Positions 1 to 5,796 of a DNA stretch of 7,871 nt are shown in pieces. This DNA is from CAZXPA01 sp964642485 (GTDB taxonomy: Bacteria > Patescibacteriota > Patescibacteriia > UBA2591 > UBA6264), in assembly GCA_964642485.1 (NCBI GenBank), contig CAZXPA010000032.1, forward strand, positions 1-7,871. Direction: 5' to 3'. The notes beneath the pieces are model-generated. The model made no database searches, had not been told where the DNA came from, and saw only the letters and a list, made by a program, of their open reading frames with translations. The position numbers and the translations under genes were made by a program. Each line of letters starts with the position of its first letter. Positions within the stretch are counted from its first letter, which is position 1.

Positions 1-72
1 ATAAATAATAATGTAATTTAATTATAAATTAAAATTAAAAGAAGAATAGGATTTAATAGACATAATAAGCAA

Positions 73-97
73 AAAAGAGGCTTCAAAAGCCTTTTTT
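73..97. terminator. Bidirectional intrinsic terminator candidate
   Basis: The arms AGGCTT (78-83) and AAGCCT (87-92) close a CAA loop. A G-T wobble and four A-T pairs extend the stem, so it is flanked by an A run on the left and a T run on the right. It could therefore terminate transcripts from either direction. It lies about 140 bases past the stop of the leftmost minus-strand gene and could end that transcript, or one arriving from left of the window. Confidence 0.6.
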
Positions 98-111
98 AAT
101 TTTAGATAGCA

Positions 112-150
112 ATATATTTGACGATACCCACAAGGTGTCGTCAAATGTAT
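112..150. repeat. Long perfect-type hairpin, possibly a dispersed extragenic palindrome
   Basis: ATTTGACGATACC (116-128) and GGTGTCGTCAAAT (134-146) pair over 13 bp with one G-T wobble around a CACAA loop. Four further pairs, one of them a wobble, extend it to 112-150. No T run follows on either strand, so it is not a classic terminator. It resembles the REP-like palindromes found between genes in many bacteria; whether it recurs in this genome cannot be seen here. Confidence 0.55.
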
Positions 151-215
151 AATGTGAGACGCTTGATAATCTTAAAAATCAACTAATTAATATTATCCCC
201 TGTTGTTGCCTCTAT

Positions 216-235
216 AATAAAAAGAACCTTTTATT
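216..235 (-). terminator. Weak AT-only hairpin directly after a stop codon
   Basis: On the minus strand AATAAAAG pairs with CTTTTTATT around a GTT loop with one bulged base. It begins one base after the TAA of the 89-residue membrane protein. It is almost all A-T, so stability is low; it may weakly terminate or protect the transcript end. The stronger hairpin at 73-97 is a better terminator. Confidence 0.25.
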
Positions 236-505
236 TTAAGGAATTATTATTTCTTCAAATTCATCTAATTTTTCAGGTAATTTTTCAGGTAAAAATATTT
301 CTTGTTCTCTTTGTGATATTTCATTCCAAATTCTTATATACTCCCTCATAAACAAAGCTCCCATTACAAAGACAATCACCATTGCCGCCACCAAAAAGAT
401 AAAGGACACTACTGGATTAATGTCTTTTTGCCACCATTTTTGCGGTTCTTCTAAGCGATACTGACTAGAAGACAATTGATCAGAATTAGTTGGTTCAGGC
501 CCCAT
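236..505 (-). CDS. Hypothetical single-pass membrane protein, 89 aa
   Basis: I do not recognise a family. The protein has a polar, Gln/Ser-rich N-terminus (about residues 1-28), one clear hydrophobic helix (about 31-53, PVVSFIFLVAAMVIVFVMGA), and a charged, probably helical C-terminal tail. The tail ends with two copies of LPEK (72-79) and an acidic patch. Low positive charge before the helix and Arg54/Arg58 after it suggest the C-terminus faces the cytoplasm. The ATG at 505 is the natural start; no good Shine-Dalgarno sequence precedes it. It follows another small membrane protein on the same strand after 63 bases and may share its transcript. Role unknown; a small anchor or complex subunit is conceivable. 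Confidence 0.6.
   Translation of the reverse strand: MGPEPTNSDQLSSSQYRLEEPQKWWQKDINPVVSFIFLVAAMVIVFVMGALFMREYIRIWNEISQREQEIFLPEKLPEKLDEFEEIIIP
267..290 (-). repeat. 12-bp tandem duplication inside a gene
   Basis: Two exact copies of AATTTTTCAGGT (plus-strand reading, 267-278 and 279-290) lie side by side within the 89-residue membrane protein. They encode the doubled LPEK at residues 72-79. The period is a multiple of three, so copy number can change without breaking the frame. Confidence 0.7.
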
Positions 506-568
506 AAATAAGTCTTATCCTAATATTAAAAATTAACAAAAATAAAAAATAAGTCGTTCTTTGTAATT

Positions 569-862
569 TTATTCAGCTATTTCGGCTGAGGATTTTTCTT
601 CTTTAGAAGCACCGGCGGCATGTGAACCAGCTAAAAGTAAAACTAGGCCTACTACGCCGATACCAGCCGCTAAATACAGTTCCTTAATAATTAAGGCATG
701 TGGTGAAAAAGCAAATTCTTCTAATGTCTCTTGTGGAATCTTAAAGTAATTATAGCCGTTAATAACAGCGATAACAATGCCGACAATAATAAGCATTGCT
801 CCAAGCCATCTTAATTGACGCTTTGCACCACCTTCCTTAGCGTAAACCTTAAATGCTTTCAT
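569..862 (-). CDS. Hypothetical two-pass membrane protein, 97 aa
   Basis: No family recognised. A basic N-terminal stretch (KAFKVYAKEGGAKRQLR) precedes a first hydrophobic helix at about residues 19-36. A roughly 25-residue loop follows, then a second Gly-rich helix at about 62-79 and a polar tail rich in Ala, Ser and Glu. The basic N-terminus favours both ends being cytoplasmic, with the loop outside. I chose ATG at 862; an in-frame TTG at 871 would add three residues (MNF) but has no better ribosome site. An extended -10 element overlapping the stop codon of the upstream peptidase gene probably drives this gene, giving a leader of about 80 bases that contains an 18-bp tandem repeat. Function unknown. 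Confidence 0.6.
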   Translation of the reverse strand: MKAFKVYAKEGGAKRQLRWLGAMLIIVGIVIAVINGYNYFKIPQETLEEFAFSPHALIIKELYLAAGIGVVGLVLLLAGSHAAGASKEEKSSAEIAE

Positions 863-899
863 AAAATTCAATTTAACAATTTAACATTCATCTAATCAG

Positions 900-935
900 C
901 GAATATACGAATCAGTCCGAATATACGAATTAGTA
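900..935. repeat. 18-bp tandem repeat, two copies
   Basis: CGAATATACGAATCAGTC (900-917) is followed at once by CGAATATACGAATTAGTA (918-935), with 15 of 18 positions identical. It lies between two minus-strand genes, within the predicted leader of the 97-residue membrane protein. The TACGAATTAG core also appears in the repeat-rich spacer at 5621-5772, so both may belong to one expanding sequence family. Confidence 0.65.
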
Positions 936-949
936 AGTTCGTTGATTAT

Positions 950-958
950 ATTATAGCA
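950..958 (-). promoter_or_regulatory. Extended -10 promoter element overlapping a stop codon
   Basis: On the minus strand the sequence reads TGCTATAAT, a perfect extended -10. It shares bases with the TAA stop (951-953) of the peptidase gene. A -35 is not convincing (TGTTAA lies 17 bases upstream), as is usual for extended -10 promoters. It would start transcription near 944 toward the 97-residue membrane protein. Confidence 0.45.
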
Positions 959-2192
959 AATAATCTTCGGGGTTAACAGGAATACCGTTTAATCTTACCT
1001 CAAAATGTAAATGTGGTCCAGTGGAAAATCTCCCCGCCCCAACTGTCCCTGGCAATCCCCCGCTCCGACCAATAATACTCCCTCTTTTAATATACTCATC
1101 TTCTTCAACAAAAATTTCACTCAAATGTCCATAAACTGTTGAAAATGATTCATTGTGAATAATCATCACATAACTATAACCTAAGCCGCCATGTCTGGCT
1201 CTGGCGACATAACCAGAAGCAGCAGCCCTAACTGCGGTTCCTTGGGGAGCTCGTAAATCCAATCCTGAATGTTCTCCTAGCCATTTTCTGTAAGGGTAAT
1301 CGGAATCATGAAAACGAGCAGTTATTCCTTCAACTGGGACTGGCCAGGAAAAAACAATAATTCCCTCAGCCTCCATCAATTCTACTTTTCTTTCTTTCTC
1401 TTCAGCTATCTTTTTTCTAACGGCAGTTTCTAATCGAATAATTTCATTTTCAATTTCTTGCTTTTCGGCCAGGACTTCAGCTAAAAGACTTTGAAACTTC
1501 CATTCAACTCCCCGGGTTTCTTCAAGGATAGTCTGTTTTGACTGGGTCTCAGCAGCTAATTTTGCTTTTTTATTCTTAAGTTCAGATTTTAAGTCAAGTA
1601 ATTCTTGGAGTTCAAGTCTCAGGTTTTTCTCTTGAATTTCCAATCCTTCTTTAATAAGTTCAATTCTTTTTAATGAATGAGCTAATTCTCCTTGAATCGT
1701 ACTTAAATAACGTAAATGATTTAAAATTCCAGAGATAGAGTCATTAAGAAAAATAATTTCTAAATAATTCTTTTGGTCATACTGGTTAATTGTCTGTAAA
1801 AGTTGTTTTAAATCTTCTTTCAAGCCTCCGATTTCCTGTTTTTTTTCCAAGACTTTAAGTTGGATATTTTTAATTGAAAGATTGGTAGTAGCAATTTCAA
1901 TTTCTTTTTCTTCTATTTCTATCTCTCTCCGGGCGATTTGATCAACTAAAATGGCTATCTGACTCTTCAGGCTCACTGCTTCTTCCCTTTTTATTTCTAT
2001 CTTCTCCTGATAAGTTTGCTTTTGCCCCTCCAATTCCTTAATGTATTTTTGCTGTTCTTCAATTTGTTTTTGAATCTCGTCAATCTCTTGAGAATAATCT
2101 ATCTCTAAGCTTCGGGCTGGTCTGAAAATCAAAAATAAAGCTAAAAAACAAACCAAGAATAGAATAACCTTGTTATTAAACCGCTTTATCAT
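951..2192 (-). CDS. Exported coiled-coil M23/LytM peptidase (EnvC-like architecture), 413 aa
   Basis: Probable cell-wall hydrolase, or activator of one, that acts outside the cytoplasmic membrane on peptidoglycan cross-links. Residues 1-28 look like a signal sequence (basic MIKRFNNK, hydrophobic core, ARS-L cleavage candidate). Residues about 30-275 are a long Glu/Lys/Gln-rich coiled coil. The C-terminal domain (about 285-413) is M23: HSGLD supplies zinc ligands His308 and Asp312, GPHLHFE supplies His394 and His396, and YGHL carries His356. All metal and catalytic positions are kept, unlike in E. coli EnvC, where they are degenerate, so it may be a true endopeptidase. The coiled coil suggests regulation by a divisome partner such as an FtsEX-like complex (known for the family, not shown here). 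Its ATG follows directly on the gltX stop TAG, implying coupled translation. The gene ends with the M23 C-terminal NPEDYL signature, so it is complete. Confidence 0.9.
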   Translation of the reverse strand: MIKRFNNKVILFLVCFLALFLIFRPARSLEIDYSQEIDEIQKQIEEQQKYIKELEGQKQTYQEKIEIKREEAVSLKSQIAILVDQIARREIEIEEKEIEIATTNLSIKNIQLKVLEKKQEIGGLKEDLKQLLQTINQYDQKNYLEIIFLNDSISGILNHLRYLSTIQGELAHSLKRIELIKEGLEIQEKNLRLELQELLDLKSELKNKKAKLAAETQSKQTILEETRGVEWKFQSLLAEVLAEKQEIENEIIRLETAVRKKIAEEKERKVELMEAEGIIVFSWPVPVEGITARFHDSDYPYRKWLGEHSGLDLRAPQGTAVRAAASGYVARARHGGLGYSYVMIIHNESFSTVYGHLSEIFVEEDEYIKRGSIIGRSGGLPGTVGAGRFSTGPHLHFEVRLNGIPVNPEDYLL

Positions 2193-3629
2193 CTAAGTTA
2201 ATTCTTTTAATCTGTTAATTGCCTGGCTAATTCTTTCTAGGGTTTTTCGCTTGGCTAAAATCTCAGCAATTTCCTCAGGCGGCGGTGAGGCCTTTCGCCC
2301 ACTTAAACAAGCGCGTAAGGGCCAGAAAACCTCTCCCGTTCCTTTATCTTGAGCTAAAACTTTTAAGGCTTTTAAAATGTTTTTGGCCTTAAATCTTACT
2401 CTGGAGATTTTATCTAACAGATCCCTAACCTTAACTAAGCTGTCTTCAACTTCTCCTGGCCCCATTTTCTTCCAGGCCAAAATACGGGGATCATAATCTA
2501 AGTCGTCAATAAAGAAAAACTTGGTTAATTCTCCTGCTTCATCCAACCTTTTTAATCTCTCTTGTTCTAAAGCAATAATCTTTTTAATTTTTCTTAAGTT
2601 ATACCCTTTTTCTTTAATTAATCCGATTTGGACTAAATAAGGAAGGCATAACTTAGTTAATTTCTTAATAGATAATTGCCTGATATAATAACCATTTAAC
2701 CAGTCTAGTTTCTCTCGGTTAAAAATTGCTCCAGCTTTTTGAATCTTTTCTAAAGAAAACTCCTTAATTAATTGCTTAAGGGTAAAAATCTCTTGATCAG
2801 TCCCTGGATTCCATCCTAAAAGGGCCAAGAAATTCAGCAAAGCTTGGGGTAAATATCCTTGAGATAGATAATCTTCTACGGCGATATCATTTTGACGTTT
2901 GGATAATTTAGAATGGTCAGGATTAAAAAGAAGAGGTAAATGAGCAAATTGAGGCACTGGCCATTTAAAAGCTCGGTAAATAAGGATATGTTTTGGTGTT
3001 GAGGGTAGCCACTCCTCTCCCCTAATAACATGGGTGATCTTGGTTAAATAATCATCAACAACATTGGCCAGGTGATAAGTTGGCCATTTATCTGACTTTA
3101 GTAAAATTTGATCATCAATATTTTTAGTATCAAACTCAACTGGTCCATGAATCAGATCTTTAAACTTAATTGTCCCCTGCTCTGGGACTTTTAAGCGAAC
3201 AACATAAGGCTTGCCTGTTTTTAATTGAGAAGATATCTCTCTTTTGTTTAATTTTCTACATCTCCGGTCATAACAAGGAGCTATTTTCTTTGCTATCTGC
3301 TCTTCTCTCATCTTTTTTAATTCTTCTGAAGAGCAAAAACAATAATAAGCTTTGTTTTGGTCAACTAATTTCTGGGCTAAGTTTCTATAAGTCCCTACTT
3401 TTTGTGACTGAATATATGGACCTTGGTCCCAGGCCAAATCAATGCTCTTCAAGGTTTTAATTAAGCTCTCAGTGGCCCCAGGGATATAACGTTGGCGGTC
3501 TGTATCTTCAATTCGCAGAATTATTTTTCCTTTATTTTTTTTAGCAAACAACCAATTATAAAGATAGGTTCGTAAACCACCAATATGTAAATATCCTGTG
3601 GGAGACGGGGCAAATCTTACACGTATCAT
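2193..3629 (-). CDS. gltX: Glutamyl-tRNA synthetase, 478 aa
   Basis: Charges tRNA-Glu with glutamate using ATP in the cytoplasm. Class I signatures are plain: RFAPSPTGYLHIGGLRT near the N-terminus with the HIGH equivalent at residues 15-18, the IEDTD segment at 40-44, and the KMSKS equivalent KLSKR at 241-245. Cys97, Cys99, Cys119 and Cys124 form a zinc-site pattern like that of many bacterial enzymes. The C-terminal anticodon-binding region closes with a typical SGRKASPPPEEIAEIL helix segment. Length fits the bacterial family. In bacteria lacking GlnRS this enzyme often also loads tRNA-Gln for GatCAB; that cannot be judged here. An extended -10 element about 35 bases upstream serves it. Its first codons are echoed in a broken copy at 4144-4236, sharing a perfect 36-bp repeat. 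Confidence 0.97.
   Translation of the reverse strand: MIRVRFAPSPTGYLHIGGLRTYLYNWLFAKKNKGKIILRIEDTDRQRYIPGATESLIKTLKSIDLAWDQGPYIQSQKVGTYRNLAQKLVDQNKAYYCFCSSEELKKMREEQIAKKIAPCYDRRCRKLNKREISSQLKTGKPYVVRLKVPEQGTIKFKDLIHGPVEFDTKNIDDQILLKSDKWPTYHLANVVDDYLTKITHVIRGEEWLPSTPKHILIYRAFKWPVPQFAHLPLLFNPDHSKLSKRQNDIAVEDYLSQGYLPQALLNFLALLGWNPGTDQEIFTLKQLIKEFSLEKIQKAGAIFNREKLDWLNGYYIRQLSIKKLTKLCLPYLVQIGLIKEKGYNLRKIKKIIALEQERLKRLDEAGELTKFFFIDDLDYDPRILAWKKMGPGEVEDSLVKVRDLLDKISRVRFKAKNILKALKVLAQDKGTGEVFWPLRACLSGRKASPPPEEIAEILAKRKTLERISQAINRLKELT
3581..3616 (-). repeat. 36-bp direct repeat, copy inside intact gltX
   Basis: This segment encodes FAPSPTGYLHI of GluRS (codons 6-16) plus one extra base at each end. 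It is identical over 36 bases to 4170-4205 in the same orientation, with starts 589 bases apart. The intervening unit contains the gltX start, the gltX promoter and the whole holin-like gene. The remnant copy is described separately. Confidence 0.9.
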
Positions 3630-3661
3630 AATATTTTTATATATTTATCTCAAAAGAAATA

Positions 3662-3670
3662 ATTATAGCA
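3662..3670 (-). promoter_or_regulatory. gltX extended -10 promoter element
   Basis: The minus strand reads TGCTATAAT, a consensus extended -10, with the TATAAT at 3662-3667. No clear TTGACA lies 17 bases upstream. Transcription would begin near 3655, giving a leader of about 25 bases without a Shine-Dalgarno sequence. An alternative TATAAA closer to the gene would give a leaderless transcript. It probably drives gltX and the peptidase gene as one unit. Confidence 0.5.
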
Positions 3671-3785
3671 CAATTTAACTTTTGAGAAGATTGGCTAATC
3701 TTAAAACTCTACTCCTCTCTAGTCTAGAGTAGCCCAGATATATATTCTCTTAGAATTAACCACATTCGCGGCTAATCTCATTTAT

Positions 3786-4112
3786 TTACTCTTTTCTTAG
3801 GGTCCCTGGTAATGGTAATCCTAATCTCCCTAGGTTTCTAAAAATTGAACCAAGCAGAGCAATTGCAATCAAAATAAATCCTATCCATAATATCCAATTT
3901 TCGACTGTAGGAAAAGCTTTCCCGTACAATTCTAAAATCACAAAGCCAAAAATATAAACAAGCACTGGTCCCTTCATAAACATAGCTAGTTTTCTAAAAA
4001 CAAATTCTTTTCTGGTAATAGCAGCGATAATCCCAAATAAAACATCTATTGCAATTAAAATTCCGATGATTTTAAGATAACCTGTTCCAAAAAGCGCAAT
4101 TATTTCCTCCAT
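3786..4112 (-). CDS. Holin-like small membrane protein, 108 aa
   Basis: Three hydrophobic segments are visible, at about residues 12-32, 47-65 and 73-91, ending in a short basic tail (LRKE). The first helix and following loop (IAIDVLFGIIAAITRKEF, then a basic stretch leading into KGP) match the pattern of TcdE/phi29-type phage holins: an Asp in helix one (Asp23), Gly four residues later, a short charged loop with Lys, and a Gly before the second helix. Holins form membrane pores that release lysins or toxins; chromosomal relatives often have unknown roles. This is a family-pattern call from memory, so treat it as moderate. The ATG at 4112 starts MEEII; no Shine-Dalgarno sequence precedes it. 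It lies inside a unit of about 590 bp bounded by 36-bp direct repeats, downstream of a truncated gltX copy, and upstream of a cell-wall peptidase separated only by gltX. Confidence 0.6.
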   Translation of the reverse strand: MEEIIALFGTGYLKIIGILIAIDVLFGIIAAITRKEFVFRKLAMFMKGPVLVYIFGFVILELYGKAFPTVENWILWIGFILIAIALLGSIFRNLGRLGLPLPGTLRKE

Positions 4113-4143
4113 AATTTTAATTTAAATTTGATTTTTAAATTTT

Positions 4144-4236
4144 TTAGGTTCGACCTTTAATGCCCCTCTCAATATGTAAATATCCTGTGGGAGACGGGGC
4201 AAATCGGACTCTAATTTTATTTTGTTTTCTCGTCAT
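4144..4236 (-). pseudogene. Truncated gltX 5' fragment, 30 codons
   Basis: An ATG at 4236 opens a frame with a seven-residue polar extension (MTRKQNK). It then reads IRVRFAPSPTGYLHI, exactly the N-terminus of GluRS, then ERGIKGRT and a TAA stop. The HIGH motif is thus broken after HI, and no catalytic domain follows. Codons for IRVR differ from those of intact gltX at synonymous positions (for example AGA versus CGT for the first Arg), while the next 36 bases are identical. After HI the intact gene has GGLRT; here a 9-base net insertion keeps the frame to a shared RT, followed by stop. It could be the leftover end of an older gltX, an attachment-site half, or, less likely, an expressed leader peptide ahead of the holin-like gene. 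Confidence 0.7.
4170..4205 (-). repeat. 36-bp direct repeat, copy in the gltX remnant
   Basis: Identical to 3581-3616 in the same orientation. The outer flank of this copy (MTRKQNKIRVR) and the inner flank of the gltX copy (MIRVR) both encode plausible GluRS starts with different codons. This fits a crossover or integration within the repeat better than a simple copying event. Confidence 0.9.
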
Positions 4237-4274
4237 AAATTTATTATTTTTTACTTTATCCAATTACCTAATTG

Positions 4275-4304
4275 CCCAAGTACCCAAGTACCCAACCTAC
4301 TTGG
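4275..4304. repeat. Short tandem repeat with hairpin over a stop codon
   Basis: CCCAAGTA occurs twice in tandem (4275-4282, 4283-4290), followed by a diverged third unit. CCAAGTA (4284-4290) also pairs with TACTTGG (4298-4304) around a 7-base loop. The hairpin covers the TAG stop of the glycosyltransferase gene (4297-4299). No T run follows, so it is not a standard terminator, but it could stabilise the mRNA end. Confidence 0.5.
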
Positions 4305-5196
4305 TGCTTTCAATTCTTTGCCAGACGTCAGAAAAACTCTTTTTTTTAATTTTTATTTGCCAAAATATTTTTAACCAAAGATAAAGACGAGCTAAATAAA
4401 GCAGACCAGTCCAAAAAAATTCTTTAATTGTTTTCGGATAAGTAAAAAATAGAATTAACCCATTTTTTATTTCCTGTCTAAAATTCCGGTCTCCTCTGCT
4501 CTGGCTTTGAGTATATCCACCAGTAGAACGAACTTTTTGTTTTAGCCAGTCTTTAAAATTATCTGGGTACTTAACATAGACTTTTGCTTCTGGCGCATAA
4601 GTAACCTGATAATCTTTATCTCTGGTCATTTGCGTAATAATTCCGTCTTCAGCTAAAGCATTTTCTGGTATTTTCTTTATTATATCACGAAAACTATATA
4701 AATATCCAGAGCAAGGGAAATTCCCACCTTTTAAACGCCATTGATGAGCCGCATTGGTTAGAAAATGCGACCAGTAGCCAAACAAATTATCTCTTTTGTT
4801 AATACTAACTGGCTGGCCAGTAACTGCTCCGACCTTATCGCTTTGAAATGGCTCTAATAAGGCCTTTAAGCTCTTTTGCTCAATCCAGACATCGCCATCG
4901 GTTAAAACCAGGATTTTCCCCTTAGCGATTTTAAAACCCAAATTAAGAGCAGCTGGTTTCCCCCGGCCTTTATCTTTTAAATACTTAACTGATGGATATT
5001 TTTTTGAAAACTCTTTAGCAATTTCTTTTGTTTTTTGGTCCGGGCCGATAATCAAAATTTCGAACATTTGCGCTTCGCGCAAAGTTTTCCCACTAATCAC
5101 GACTTTTTCCGAATTACGAATACTGTCCAAAATTGCTTGAATTGCTTTGGGTAAAGTTCTAGATTCCTGATAAGTGGTAATAATAATGGAAATCAT
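4297..5196 (-). CDS. Family 2 glycosyltransferase, 299 aa
   Basis: GT-A fold enzyme that transfers a sugar from a nucleotide-sugar donor, probably at the inner face of the membrane for a surface polysaccharide or glycolipid; the substrate is unknown. The N-terminus MISIIITTYQESRTLPKAI is the classic nucleotide-binding opening. GRGKPAALNLGF (about 77-88) and TDGDV (DXD metal site, Asp100 and Asp102) follow. Glu183-Asp184 in ALAEDG is the acceptor/catalytic-base region, and KQKVRSTGGY (219-228) resembles the Q/RxxRW region of processive GT2 enzymes, though the Trp is absent. A hydrophobic C-terminal segment (about 260-280) may be a membrane anchor. Residues about 31-44 (VVISGKTLREAQM) interrupt the usual link before FEILIIGPD and are encoded by a palindromic insert. 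It starts two bases after the upstream stop, so the two genes are probably coupled. Confidence 0.88.
   Translation of the reverse strand: MISIIITTYQESRTLPKAIQAILDSIRNSEKVVISGKTLREAQMFEILIIGPDQKTKEIAKEFSKKYPSVKYLKDKGRGKPAALNLGFKIAKGKILVLTDGDVWIEQKSLKALLEPFQSDKVGAVTGQPVSINKRDNLFGYWSHFLTNAAHQWRLKGGNFPCSGYLYSFRDIIKKIPENALAEDGIITQMTRDKDYQVTYAPEAKVYVKYPDNFKDWLKQKVRSTGGYTQSQSRGDRNFRQEIKNGLILFFTYPKTIKEFFWTGLLYLARLYLWLKIFWQIKIKKKSFSDVWQRIESTK
5067..5083. repeat. Palindromic insertion inside the glycosyltransferase gene
   Basis: TTTGCGC (5067-5073) and GCGCAAA (5077-5083) form a 7-bp hairpin with a TTC loop. On the coding strand it supplies the residues around TLREAQ (38-43). The surrounding peptide, about residues 31-44, looks like an addition between the first helix and second strand of the fold, where GT2 proteins are normally compact. 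The reading frame is kept. The exact insert boundaries need comparison with uninterrupted relatives. Confidence 0.6.
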
Positions 5197-5198
5197 AG

Positions 5199-5618
5199 TT
5201 ACTCTCTTATCAACTCTTTTGCTCTTTTTTTTATTTTTTCTCCATTTATCTCAATTCCCTGTTTTTTTAGTTCAGCTCCTTTTTCTCCTAAAACCTGATA
5301 AAAATCTTTTCCAGCAGCAACCTCATTGGCTACTCCTTCAGCGACTAAATCAAGATATTCTTTTTCAAGCCCCTCTGGTAAAACGCCCTGTTCTTCGTTT
5401 ATCATCTCTAATGCTTTTTTTAAGATATCTTCTGGGCTGACTTTAACCTTGTCCTTATCTTCTATTTTAAGAACAAGTGAATCTATTTTCTCCTGAACAT
5501 GGCTATTAACCTTAAATCCTCGTTCTGAAATTAATTGTTTTAATTTTTGAGCGCTCCTTTCAATGACTATTTCTAAGGATTTATCTGGTTCTTGGCGCTC
5601 AAATTTAAATTTAGTCAT
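5199..5618 (-). CDS. Hypothetical soluble helical protein, 139 aa
   Basis: No family recognised. The protein is highly charged (Lys/Glu rich), with no signal sequence, membrane segment or cysteine, and looks mostly helical. Repeated patterns such as SPEDILKKALEMI and GEKIKKRAKELI suggest several amphipathic helices. It could be a cytoplasmic binding or regulatory protein, but nothing shows a catalytic site. The ATG at 5618 is the only good start; the AGGG five bases upstream is a poor ribosome site. It precedes the glycosyltransferase gene by two bases, so the pair is very likely co-transcribed and translationally coupled. The region just upstream is packed with short tandem repeats that must contain its promoter. 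The role is unknown. Confidence 0.7.
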   Translation of the reverse strand: MTKFKFERQEPDKSLEIVIERSAQKLKQLISERGFKVNSHVQEKIDSLVLKIEDKDKVKVSPEDILKKALEMINEEQGVLPEGLEKEYLDLVAEGVANEVAAGKDFYQVLGEKGAELKKQGIEINGEKIKKRAKELIRE

Positions 5619-5620
5619 AT

Positions 5621-5666
5621 GGACCCTACAAAATTACGAATTAGGACCTTACAAAAGTACGAATAC
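5621..5666. repeat. 23-bp tandem repeat, two copies
   Basis: The units at 5621-5643 and 5644-5666 match at 19 of 23 positions; each has the form GGACC-TACAAAA-TACGAAT. They sit immediately upstream of the 139-residue gene, so they form its 5' leader or promoter. Related sequence in inverted orientation (ATTCGTA, TAGTAAGGT) occurs in the 41-bp repeats that follow. Confidence 0.75.
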
Positions 5667-5690
5667 ATACTAATATTACAAATAATACAT

Positions 5691-5772
5691 CTGTACTATT
5701 CGTAAAGATAAGTAATTTAGTAAGGTGATTACTGTACAATTAGTAAAGATTAGTATTTTAGTAAGGTGACTA
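5691..5772. repeat. 41-bp tandem repeat, two copies
   Basis: The units at 5691-5731 and 5732-5772 match at 36 of 41 positions. Each begins CTGTAC, contains GTAAAGAT and AGTA, and ends TTTAGTAAGGTGA plus two or three bases. Together with the 23-bp pair they fill almost the whole spacer between thpR and the 139-residue gene. No gene is visible in this spacer. Confidence 0.8.
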
Positions 5773-5796
5773 CACTCACTAATGTAAATACAATTA

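Noticed and set aside
869..871. TTG as the start of the 97-residue membrane protein
   Set aside because: A nearby in-frame ATG at 862 needs no rare start, and neither position has a better ribosome site; this remains uncertain.
3170..3460. Open frame of 96 codons on the plus strand
   Set aside because: It lies wholly inside gltX on the opposite strand and has no recognisable domain or promoter.
3687..3732. Two small hairpins (AAGATT/AATCTT and CTACTC/GAGTAG) after the holin-like gene, considered as terminators
   Set aside because: Neither has a T run on the relevant strand and the stems are short.
4145..4160. GGTTCGACC resembling a tRNA T-arm
   Set aside because: No acceptor, anticodon or D arm can be built around it; the sequence is explained by the gltX remnant.
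4160..4384. Plus-strand open frame of 74 codons covering the gltX remnant
   Set aside because: Its N-terminus is the antisense reading of the GluRS fragment, and its 3' part overlaps the glycosyltransferase gene.
5174..5440. Leu/Phe-rich plus-strand frame of 88 codons that looks like a membrane protein
   Set aside because: It is the antisense of the Lys/Glu-rich 139-residue gene; antisense of such codons gives artificial hydrophobic runs.
5621..5772. Spacer repeats considered as a CRISPR array
   Set aside because: Units are directly adjacent with no unique spacers, and there are no cas genes.
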